A stretch of 64,000 nt of DNA from Anaerolineales bacterium (GTDB lineage Bacteria; Chloroflexota; Anaerolineae; 4572-78; J111): positions 1-64,000 of the forward strand of contig JACKAT010000019.1 of assembly GCA_020634935.1 (NCBI GenBank), written 5' to 3'. The notes under the pieces are model-generated. The model was not told where the DNA came from. It saw only the letters and a list, made by a program, of their open reading frames with translations, and searched no databases. Made by a program: the position numbers and the translations under genes. The number at the start of each line of letters is the position of its first letter. Within the stretch, counting starts at the first letter, position 1. Shown here in pieces: positions 15,026-23,114 of this stretch.

Positions 15026-15093
15026 GTAGGACAATTGCTAATTTATCCCTATCTTGTTGCGACACCGACGGCCAATTTGGCCAATTGTCCTAC
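15026..15093. repeat. inverted repeat GTAGGACAATTG...CAATTGTCCTAC
   Basis: Perfect 12-bp arms at 15026-15037 and 15082-15093. It lies 58 bases before the start of the BTAD regulator. The GTAGGRCAA-type hairpin resembles a second one at 53463-53491 (GTAGGGGAAGTT against AACTTGCCCTAC). Confidence 0.55.
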
Positions 15094-15150
15094 TGACCTT
15101 TGCCCCCAGCCGATTTGCCCGGTAGAATCTCGGGCAGAGAGGATGACCCT

Positions 15151-18100
15151 ATGCCCCAACTGTCGCTCTATTTATTTGGCCCGCCGCGTCTGGAGCTGGA
15201 TGGCCGGCCGGTGGACATCAGCCGCCGCAATGTGCTGGCTTTGGCGGCGTATCTGGCGATCACCCGCCGGCCGCACAGCCGTGAGGCTCTGGCGACGATG
15301 TTTTGGCCGGAGTACGAGGCGTCCAAAGCCAAAGCCGCCTTGCGGCGTACCCTGTCCGCGTTGAACACCGCGCTCGACGGCGACTGGCTCGACGCCGACC
15401 GGGAGACGATTGGCTTTGATAGCGAGCGGGATATTTGGGTTGATGTCCGCCAATTTGAGTGGTGTCTCGGTGAGGCGCGGAACGGGGCCGGCACGCTGAC
15501 CCGGCTGACCGAAGCCGTGGCGCTGTATCACGACGATTTTTTGGCCGGATTCAGCCTGCGCGCCAGCCCCGCGTTCGATGAGTGGCAGTTTTTTCAGAGC
15601 GAGGCGCTGCGCCGCGAGCTGGCTCAGGCGCTGGAGCGCTTGGTGGCAGGGCATCGCCAAAGCAACGTTCAGGCGGCCTTCCCTTACGCCCAACGCCGGG
15701 TCGAGATCGACCCGCTCGATGAAGCGGCCCAACGCGATCTGATGAGGCTGTATGTGCAGGCAGGCCAGCGCACCGCCGCTGTGCGGCAGTACCGGCTGCT
15801 GACGGAGGCGCTGCAAGCGGAACTCGGCGCGTCACCTGCCCCGGAAACGGTAGAATTGTTTCGCCAACTGCAAACCGCCGCCGAACCGATCCCGTTCGAG
15901 CCGCCCGCTTTTCTCACTGATGACTTCCAGCCCGCTCGCCCCCCGGCTCTCTTTGTGGCCCGAGAGCGAGAGATGACGCAGTTAGATGGTTATTTAGCCC
16001 AGGCGCTTGACGGGCAGGGGCAGGTCGTGTTTATCACCGGGCAGGCCGGCAGTGGGAAGACGGCCCTGGTGCAGGCGTTCGCTCGACAGGCTCAGGCCGC
16101 CGTGCCTGATCTGCTGGTCGCGCCCGGCAGTTGTGATGCTTATTTAGGGCTGGGCGATCCCTACCTGCCCTTCCGTGAAATACTACAACTACTGGCGGGC
16201 GACGTCGAGCCGCGCTGGACGCGCGGCGATATCACTCGGGAGAACGCCCGGCGCGTGTGGAATTTTTTGTCGCAGAGCATCCAAACGCTCAAGACGGTCG
16301 GGCCGGGGTTGATTGACCGTTTGATCTCGCAAAACATCCTGCCCGAACCGGCTCACCGAGCGCTAGCCGAGTTGACTCCGTGGGAGACGCCTGATCGGTC
16401 GGCTAACCCACCAACCGATGGCCAACCCTCGCACAACGATTTGTGCGAGCAAGTGGCCCACTTTTTGAGCGAGCTGGCTCAACAGCGGCCACTGCTACTG
16501 ATTATCGACGACGCCCAGTGGATCGACGCCGCTTCAATTAATCTGTTGTTCTCCCTCAGCCGTCGGCTGTCAACCGGTCGCATCTTGCTGCTGGTGACGT
16601 ATCGACCGGATGATGTGGCTTTGGGCCGGGCCGGCGACCGCCACCCCTTAGCGCCCGTCATCAACGAGATCCAACGCCATTACGGTCACCCGCCCCTTGA
16701 TCTGGCCCAAACCATGACCTACGACTTTATCGAAGCGCTGTTGAATGCCGTACCCAACCAATTGGGGCCAGCGTTTCGAGCGGCGCTGTACCGGCGTACG
16801 CAGGGACACCCGCTCTTTACGGTTGAATTGCTGCGAAGCTTGCAAGCGCGGGGCGACCTGGTCAAAAACGGGCAGGGCATTTGGGTGGAGAGCGACGCGA
16901 TTGATTGGGCGTCGCTGCCGGCGCGGGTCGAGGCGGTCATCGAAGAGCGGCTGGGCCGGTTGGACGACCGGCTGCGCACCATTCTGGCCACGGCCGCGGT
17001 CGAGGGCGAGACCTTCACCGTTCAGGTAGTCGCGCAGGTGCAGAATATGTCAGAAGGAGAACTGCTGCGTATCTTGTCGCAGGAGTTAGTCCAGCGACAC
17101 CAGTTGATCCTGGAGCAGGGCGAGGAAAAAGTGGGGTCGATGTATCTGGCTCGCTTTCATTTTCGGCACGCTCTGTTTCAGCAGTACCTTTACCGCACCC
17201 TCGGCAGCAGCGAACGACGCTGGCTGCACGGGCAAGTGGCGGCGGTGTTAGAGCAGACCTATCGCGATAATCTGGAGCCGATTACGGTGCAGTTGGCCCG
17301 GCACTACGCCGAGGCCGGCGCGGTCGAGCAGGCGGTCGCCTATTTGCTACAGGCCGGCGATAAAGCCAGGCTGCTTTACGCCCATCAGGAGGCTATCGGC
17401 TTTTACCAGCAGGCGCTTCAATTCTTGAAAGCGCAAGGTGGCTTCGAGCGAGCCGCCCGGATACTGCTTAAACTGGGGTTAACCCATCACCTGGCCTTCA
17501 ATTTTCAGCAGTCGCGCCAGGCCTATCTCGATGGCTTTGCCCTATGGCAGCAGGCCAGTTTCCCGCAGACGCCCCCAGCCCCGGCGCCGCATGCGCTCAG
17601 AACGTGCTGGGTCTTGCCCCCCACGCTCGACCCGGCGCTGTTTACCGACGATTCATCGGGGGTTATGATTAAGCAGCTTTTCGGCAGGCTGGTGAGCCTC
17701 AACCCGGAGCTGGATGTCGTGCCTGAATTGGCCCATAGTTGGGAAATTTTGGCCGGAGGCAGTGAATACCTGTTCCGGCTGCAAGATAATATTCGCTGGA
17801 GCGACGGAACCCCGCTCACGGCTGGCGACTTTATTTATGGGTGGCGACGGGTGATCGACCCCAAATTGGCGTCGCATAACGCCGCTCACTTTTTCGACAT
17901 CAAGGGGGCTGAGGCCTTTCACGCCGGAGAAACGTCGCCAGAGCAGGTTGGTATCCAGGCGGTCGATGCGCTCACTCTGCGCATCGAACTCAAAAATCCG
18001 GTGAGTTATTTTCCACAACTGCTAGCCCATCCCAGTTTTTCACCGGTTCCCCGACACGCCATCGAAACCTACGGGGCGGCGTGGACGGAGCCGGGCCACA

Positions 18101-19062
18101 TTGTCACTTGCGGCCCTTTCCGGCTGGCCGGCCAAAAACCGAGCCAACTGATCACCTTAAGCCGTAATCCTGATTATCGAGGGCCGTTCACTGGCAATTT
18201 AGATCAGGTCGAACTTTACTTGGATGTAGAAGACCCGGAGGCGCTGCTAGCCCGCTACGAGGCGGATGAGTTCGACATCCTCGACCTGTGGGCGTTTACC
18301 CAGCGCAAGCACATTCAGCAGCGCTATCCGGGTGAGTTATTTTCCGTGCCAAAGTTAAATGTCAATTTTCTGTGTTTCAATACCCGGCAGCGGCCGTTTG
18401 ACGACCCGCGGGTGCGCCGGGCGCTGGCGATGACGCTTGATCGCGAATTGTTGGCTAACATCGTTTTTGCGGGGGATCGGGTTCCAGCAACGGGGGGGTT
18501 TGTGCCGCCGGGCATGCCGGGCCATACCCCGGACCTGGCGCTGCCGTTTGATCCGGAGCAGGCTCGACGGCTACTGGCCGAGGCTGGATTTCCTGAGGGG
18601 CATAACTTTCCCCCCATTGAACTGGCCATGCAACCGCTCTGGTCAACGGCGGTCGAGTATCTTCAACAAATATGGCAAGAGCAGCTCAATATCAACGTCC
18701 GCTGGCGCAAGATGGATTTTGAGGCGCTGCTGGACCAGGTCAATCAAGACCCACCATCCATTTACAATATCGGTTGGGTCGCCGATTACCCGGACCCCGA
18801 CAACCTGCTCCGGGTTGGTATCCAGGGTCGCTGGCACAATCCAGCCTACTTCAAGCTGGTCGGCGAGGCCAAACAACGGCTGGACCATACCGAGCGCCTA
18901 AAACTCTATCGCCAGGCCGACCAGATGTTAATTGAAGAAGCCGTGGTGATTCCGCTATTTTACAGCCAATGCCACATTTTGATCAAGCCCTGGGTCAAAC
19001 GGTTTCCGAACTCGGCCACCACCCAGCATTTTTGGCAAGATGTGATTATCGAGCCGCACTAA
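15151..19062 (+). CDS. BTAD/AAA regulator fused to peptide-binding-protein (SBP_bac_5) domain
   Basis: A 1303-residue multidomain protein. Residues about 1-245: SARP-type winged helix and BTAD helices (LSLYLFGPPRLELDG, then YHDDFLAGFSL and FPYAQRRVEIDPLDEAAQR). About 270-620: AAA/STAND ATPase with Walker A GQAGSGKTAL and Walker B LLLIIDDAQWID. About 620-800: helical/TPR region. About 815-1303: a full family 5 solute-binding-protein fold (LAHSWEI, DNIRWSDGTPLTAGDFIYGW, YNIGWVADYPDPDN) without signal peptide. The natural inference is that the SBP fold is a cytosolic ligand sensor for a peptide-like compound controlling transcription. ATG 15151 was chosen because GAGAGGATGA lies upstream and it begins the wHTH domain. 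No obvious target gene adjoins. Confidence 0.9.
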   Translation: MPQLSLYLFGPPRLELDGRPVDISRRNVLALAAYLAITRRPHSREALATMFWPEYEASKAKAALRRTLSALNTALDGDWLDADRETIGFDSERDIWVDVRQFEWCLGEARNGAGTLTRLTEAVALYHDDFLAGFSLRASPAFDEWQFFQSEALRRELAQALERLVAGHRQSNVQAAFPYAQRRVEIDPLDEAAQRDLMRLYVQAGQRTAAVRQYRLLTEALQAELGASPAPETVELFRQLQTAAEPIPFEPPAFLTDDFQPARPPALFVAREREMTQLDGYLAQALDGQGQVVFITGQAGSGKTALVQAFARQAQAAVPDLLVAPGSCDAYLGLGDPYLPFREILQLLAGDVEPRWTRGDITRENARRVWNFLSQSIQTLKTVGPGLIDRLISQNILPEPAHRALAELTPWETPDRSANPPTDGQPSHNDLCEQVAHFLSELAQQRPLLLIIDDAQWIDAASINLLFSLSRRLSTGRILLLVTYRPDDVALGRAGDRHPLAPVINEIQRHYGHPPLDLAQTMTYDFIEALLNAVPNQLGPAFRAALYRRTQGHPLFTVELLRSLQARGDLVKNGQGIWVESDAIDWASLPARVEAVIEERLGRLDDRLRTILATAAVEGETFTVQVVAQVQNMSEGELLRILSQELVQRHQLILEQGEEKVGSMYLARFHFRHALFQQYLYRTLGSSERRWLHGQVAAVLEQTYRDNLEPITVQLARHYAEAGAVEQAVAYLLQAGDKARLLYAHQEAIGFYQQALQFLKAQGGFERAARILLKLGLTHHLAFNFQQSRQAYLDGFALWQQASFPQTPPAPAPHALRTCWVLPPTLDPALFTDDSSGVMIKQLFGRLVSLNPELDVVPELAHSWEILAGGSEYLFRLQDNIRWSDGTPLTAGDFIYGWRRVIDPKLASHNAAHFFDIKGAEAFHAGETSPEQVGIQAVDALTLRIELKNPVSYFPQLLAHPSFSPVPRHAIETYGAAWTEPGHIVTCGPFRLAGQKPSQLITLSRNPDYRGPFTGNLDQVELYLDVEDPEALLARYEADEFDILDLWAFTQRKHIQQRYPGELFSVPKLNVNFLCFNTRQRPFDDPRVRRALAMTLDRELLANIVFAGDRVPATGGFVPPGMPGHTPDLALPFDPEQARRLLAEAGFPEGHNFPPIELAMQPLWSTAVEYLQQIWQEQLNINVRWRKMDFEALLDQVNQDPPSIYNIGWVADYPDPDNLLRVGIQGRWHNPAYFKLVGEAKQRLDHTERLKLYRQADQMLIEEAVVIPLFYSQCHILIKPWVKRFPNSATTQHFWQDVIIEPH

Positions 19063-19803
19063 TCACGGCGCATCAACCGTCACCCGGCACAGCAATGTGT
19101 TGTCGGTTTCCAAATCCGGTCCCCAAATCAGTTGGGCGCGGGAGTCCCACCGAATTTGATCGTAGCCATCTTTGGGGCCGACCTCACTGGCGGAATGAAT
19201 GGTGGTGGCCGTCCAACCGCTGTCGTCGAAGTCGGCACTTTTCCAGCCGGCCGGTTCTTCGAGCGCGGAGAATTCACACGGCACCGTACCGGCCACGGGG
19301 TTCGACACGTTCTCACAAGCTTTATCGAGGGGGGCTTCGTGGATGATGGTGCATTTCCACTCACCGTTGGACACGGCAACGACGTGACCGGAGCCGGTAT
19401 CGGTGAGCTGCATGATAAAACCGCCGTCACCCATCTGCTGATTGCCCGCGCCGATGTATTCCAGCCCGGTATCGTTCTCTTTGTAATCTTTGAGGATAAA
19501 GTTGAGGTGGAGGGGATAATCGGCCTTAAAGGTGACGCTTTCCGCATTGAAGGAGCGTTCGGTGGTGATGGGCACGGAGTCCTCGACAATCAATTCCTCC
19601 CCCAAATAGGCGGCGAACCAGTTATCGGCCCAACCATCCAGTTTGAAAGTGACCGCGCCGTTAGTATTAGCCGTTGTTTGATTGAGCGTATTTGAATTAT
19701 TGGGGGGCGGTCCAGGGGGGCCGGGGGGGCGACCGCCGCCGCCACATCCGAACAGCAGCAATAACAGGGTACAAAAAGCAAGTACCTGGGTGAATTTAGT
19801 CAT
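19063..19803 (-). CDS. secreted lipoprotein of unknown function
   Basis: 246 residues with a lipoprotein signal peptide: hydrophobic TQVLAFCTLLLLLFG and lipobox LLFGC (Cys20), then a Gly/Pro/Asn-rich linker. The mature part is mostly beta with repeated Thr/Asp/Trp (AVTFKLDGWADNWFAAYLGE; DFDDSGWTATTIHSASEVG), reminiscent of galactose-binding or jelly-roll surface domains. It is tail-to-tail with the BTAD fusion, with adjoining stops. The role is unknown. The promoter would lie in the 565-base gap to 20368. Confidence 0.7.
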   Translation of the reverse strand: MTKFTQVLAFCTLLLLLFGCGGGGRPPGPPGPPPNNSNTLNQTTANTNGAVTFKLDGWADNWFAAYLGEELIVEDSVPITTERSFNAESVTFKADYPLHLNFILKDYKENDTGLEYIGAGNQQMGDGGFIMQLTDTGSGHVVAVSNGEWKCTIIHEAPLDKACENVSNPVAGTVPCEFSALEEPAGWKSADFDDSGWTATTIHSASEVGPKDGYDQIRWDSRAQLIWGPDLETDNTLLCRVTVDAP

Positions 19804-20233
19804 ATTACCTCCTGAATTTAGCTAGAGAGGGGTTCCTTTTTTGAGTATGAGCCAAAAGCAGTTGTTGCGTTTCGCTGTTACCATTTTACCATAAGGTCAC
19901 TCTATGCCCTATCCCCTTGGCCAAAACCCAATAAGTCTCACTATAGCGACAAGGTGGCGGTCATTTAACATGAGAACTGCTGACCAAAACCCGATAAAAT
20001 TCATGCCATGCCCCTTTATCGACAGAACACCCCTTCGATTCGCTGAGGCAAGTTGCCGGAAACAGGCCAACAAGAGGAGGCAAAGGTTATCGGGTTTTTA
20101 TCGAACTGATAGCCATTGTGATAAACACGATCGGAGCGGCTAAGGTCCGACGCCCCGCTTAATCGCCCAGTAAAACCTGTTTGGGCAGGGTTTTTATCAT
20201 TCCCTATTGCCTCTTTGCCTGAGATTTACGTAT

Positions 20234-20247
20234 TAACTACGTAGTTA
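20234..20247. promoter_or_regulatory. perfect 14-bp palindrome TAACTACGTAGTTA
   Basis: Self-complementary site about 120 bases upstream of the receiver-domain gene. It could be an operator; no repeat partner was seen. The rest of the 19804-20368 gap shows no gene I can support. Confidence 0.35.
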
Positions 20248-20368
20248 TCTAGCTTACTGCGGTACTCTACGGAGGTTAATATCCGAACTATTTACGCTTC
20301 ACAATCAGCTTTACAGCGTCTATACTGGACCCATCAAGTGTACTAATCAAAGTGAGGCGATTTTCAAT

Positions 20369-20779
20369 ATGGGGTTAGTCACCCACGTTACCCAACCTGT
20401 AAAAAATCATCAACCCAAACCTGCCACGAGTATCCTGGTATTAGATAGCAACCCCAACCTTCGGTATCTGTACGTTCAAGCGCTGCAACAAGCGGGATAC
20501 CAAGTTTTTTCAGCCACAACAATTCATGAAGCACGTAAGCTCCTAACAAATCACCCAATAAGCCTCTTTTTAAGCGACACCCACATCAACAATCAAGATC
20601 AGGGCATCGGACTGATGTACGAACAGCTTAACACTTTCGCCCAGAGAAACATCAAAACGATTATGATGTCCAGCCACGTCCAGTATGAACGCGTTTGCCA
20701 AGAAATGGGCGTCGACATTTTTATTGAAAAACCAGTAGCCATCGATCGCCTGGTCACTTTGGTTAATCGCTTGATATAA
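20369..20779 (+). CDS. stand-alone response-regulator receiver
   Basis: 136 residues comprising a single receiver domain with a 20-residue N-terminal extension. The phospho-acceptor Asp is in SLFLSDTHIN, the conserved Lys in FIEKPVAIDR and the Thr/Ser in IMMSSHVQ. The first acidic pair is changed to Asp-Ser (ILVLDSNPN), which can weaken Mg2+ binding. No output domain is present, so it would act by protein interaction. No kinase gene adjoins. A strong terminator follows. Confidence 0.8.
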   Translation: MGLVTHVTQPVKNHQPKPATSILVLDSNPNLRYLYVQALQQAGYQVFSATTIHEARKLLTNHPISLFLSDTHINNQDQGIGLMYEQLNTFAQRNIKTIMMSSHVQYERVCQEMGVDIFIEKPVAIDRLVTLVNRLI

Positions 20780-20806
20780 ACTGTTCTCCTCTCCTTTCTC
20801 TTCGTG

Positions 20807-20840
20807 AAAGCCGGGTTTTCCCACCCGGCTTTTTACTTTT
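20807..20840 (+). terminator. intrinsic terminator after the receiver gene
   Basis: Stem AAAGCCGGGT / ACCCGGCTTT, loop TTTCCC, followed by TTACTTTT. It lies 28 bases past the stop codon. Confidence 0.8.
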
Positions 20841-21006
20841 AAAAAAGTGCCTGTCATCCCCAAGCCGATCAACTCTTAATAACCACCGTAGACAGTCGGC
20901 CAGTTTGACAGAGGACTCTCACTGGAGATAATAGAGGCCAACATTGTATTTTTATTTCAGTTCTCGATAAAATATAAATAAGTAACTCGAGGAAGAGGAG
21001 GAAACT

Positions 21007-22410
21007 ATGAGTATCGCCTTGATTGGACCGCCCGGAGCAGGGAAGGGCACCCATACGGATGAATTGATCGCTAAGTTCAATCTCATCCACATTGTTACGG
21101 GGGAGTTGTTTCGACAACATGTGGAAGAGCGTACCGCGATAGGTATTCTTTCCAAAAAATACATGGCCCGAGGTGAGTTAGTTCCAGACGAAGTCGTCGA
21201 TGCTATTGTGGAAGAATGGCTATGGAAAGCCGATCCGGGTAAAGGCATCTTGTTTGACGGCTTTCCCCGCACTGTGCAACAAGCTCAATTTCTTGATGAA
21301 CTGTTGAAAGAAGTCCATCGCAAGCTGCATGGGGTTATCTACTTAAATGTACCGGATGATGAAGTGGTGCTGAGGTTGCTAGGCCGAGTTGTTTGTAACG
21401 AATGCTTCGCACCTTATCATCTAAAGTTTAATCCCCCGGCCCAAGAAGGTGTTTGTGATCGGTGCCGGGGAACATTGCGCAGCCGGTCCACCGATATTCC
21501 TGAACTGATCCGCGTCCGCCTGCGGGCTTTTCGTCGAGCGGCCGCGCCGTTGGTTGATTACTATCAGGCAACCAACCGGCTGATTATCATTGACGGATCG
21601 CGCGATATTCCAATAGTTGGGAAAGCGGTTTCGGAAGCCGTTGCGGGGTTAATGGAACGGCGAGCGAAAATGGCCACGCCCGAGGAAACGGCCAGGATTC
21701 AGACGGTCGCTCCGTCCTTACCCGTACCGGGGGTCAAAACCGGCCATGATAGCGTCAATGTGGTGCTAGTCGGCGGGCCAGGGTCGGGTAAAGGGACGCA
21801 AGCCGATCAACTCAAACGAGAACTTGAAGTGCCGCATATCTCAACGGGCGATCTGTTTAGAGAAAACATTAAAAATCAAACCGATTTAGGCAAGTTAGCT
21901 AAAAGCTACATCGATCGAGGTGAGCTTGTGCCTGATGATGTCACCGAAGCGATGGTCGAAAAGCGGCTTTCACAGCCCGACGCCGAGCGCGGCTTCATTT
22001 TAGACGGTTTCCCCCGTACCCTGCCGCAGGCGGAGGCGCTAACCGAAATTTTGGCTAATTTGGGGCGACAACTTCGGGCGGTGATCTACCTTAAGGTCTC
22101 TGACGCGGAAATCGTCAAACGGCTTTCAGGCCGAGTGATTTGCCGGGAATGCCAGACGCCGTTCCATCAGGTTTTTAATCCATTTAAGGAATGTCCTCAC
22201 CATAAATGCGAGGGCGAGCATTTGTACCAGCGGGATGATGATAAAGCCGAAACTATTCGGGCCCGATTGGAGACGTTTCACCGGCAAACCGCTCCGCTGA
22301 TCAATTACTATCTGGAAAATGGTGTCTTAATCGAGATCGACGGTGAGGGAGAGGTAGCAGACGTTAATGAGCGAATGCTATCTGCCGCCCGAAATCTGGT
22401 GACGGCGTAA
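21007..22410 (+). CDS. tandem double-domain adenylate kinase
   Basis: 467 residues forming two complete adenylate kinase domains in one chain. Domain 1 (1-215): P-loop GPPGAGKG (7-14), TGELFRQ, DGFPRT, zinc LID cysteines 130, 133, 150 and 153. Domain 2 (250-467): P-loop GGPGSGKG (256-263), STGDLFREN, DGFPRT, LID cysteines 379, 382, 396 and 401. Both keep the nucleotide-binding arginines, so both look active; domain 1 is more diverged (HIVTGELF for HISTGDLF). A linker of about 35 residues joins them. GAGGAGG lies just ahead of the start. Adenylate kinase converts AMP and ATP to two ADP. The gene is probably an internal duplication and separate from the ribosomal-cluster adk. Confidence 0.9.
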   Translation: MSIALIGPPGAGKGTHTDELIAKFNLIHIVTGELFRQHVEERTAIGILSKKYMARGELVPDEVVDAIVEEWLWKADPGKGILFDGFPRTVQQAQFLDELLKEVHRKLHGVIYLNVPDDEVVLRLLGRVVCNECFAPYHLKFNPPAQEGVCDRCRGTLRSRSTDIPELIRVRLRAFRRAAAPLVDYYQATNRLIIIDGSRDIPIVGKAVSEAVAGLMERRAKMATPEETARIQTVAPSLPVPGVKTGHDSVNVVLVGGPGSGKGTQADQLKRELEVPHISTGDLFRENIKNQTDLGKLAKSYIDRGELVPDDVTEAMVEKRLSQPDAERGFILDGFPRTLPQAEALTEILANLGRQLRAVIYLKVSDAEIVKRLSGRVICRECQTPFHQVFNPFKECPHHKCEGEHLYQRDDDKAETIRARLETFHRQTAPLINYYLENGVLIEIDGEGEVADVNERMLSAARNLVTA

Positions 22411-22432
22411 TTGAAATGCCCCCTGTAGATAA

Positions 22433-22542
22433 TTAGACAGGTGGGGGTTGGATTGGTAGATAGCGGGTTGGGTAGATGGATGAAATGGTGGTTTTCAGCC
22501 TCTTACCCAACCCATAACCATCCCCCCATCCTACCTGTTACC
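22433..22542. repeat. word hairpin (GTTGGGTAGATGG)
   Basis: Left arm words GGTGGGGGTTGGATTGG and GGGTTGGGTAGATGG pair imperfectly with TTACCCAACCCATAACC and CCCCCCATCCTACCTG. It lies between the adenylate kinase and the MscS fragment. Confidence 0.5.
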
Positions 22543-22558
22543 GCCAGATTGGAACACA

Positions 22559-22789
22559 ATGGATTGGCTTGATCGAATCCTAAACGACCCCTTATTCCAA
22601 GATATAATGCATCCCAGCCAGGAGATCCAGGACAAATTCCTGGTGTCAGTCGCTATCCTGATCGGTTTGTGGCTGCTGCGCTTAATTGTACTACGATTCG
22701 TTCAAAGTCGAGTGGACGATACTCGTACTCGCTACAGTTGGCGTAAAACCTCAACTTTAACCATCCGAAGAGCATCCAACGTTTGTTAA
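22559..22789 (+). pseudogene. truncated mechanosensitive channel (MscS-type) N-terminus
   Basis: The frame begins MDWLDRILNDPLFQDI, runs through a transmembrane helix (VSVAILIGLWLLRLIVLRFV) and reaches DDTRTRYSWRKTSTL. That last segment is the conserved stretch just before the second helix of small MscS-family proteins (RTRYRWRKT). After it the sequence turns into unrelated residues and stops, and the channel pore and vestibule are absent. I judge it a deletion remnant. The 325 bases that follow show no gene. Confidence 0.55.
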
Positions 22790-23114
22790 ATCAGAACGTA
22801 AAAAGGATATGGAGGTAACCCATCCGAACAACACTTATCAGTAGCCATTTGTCAGGGCTTACGCAAAAATTAGGTATCAATCACTTATTGTGGATAAAAT
22901 AGTGCCTGTATAATTCTAAGAAGGCCGATTTAGTACACCCAAGCGACTATCACCTTTAGATTGGGGAAGTCCTGCTTGTGAAAAATTTGGCAACAATGAA
23001 GGTTTACTGTTTTTTAGCGTACAACTATTGCCGTGTATTGACTCGCGCACATTAACCCAGCGTCTGCCGCATTACCAACCCACAAACCTAACTCACTGGA
23101 GATAACCAGTTATT

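Noticed and set aside
19904..20143. 79-residue plus-strand frame in the gap before the receiver gene
   Set aside because: No ribosome site and no recognisable domain; composition is unlike neighbouring genes.
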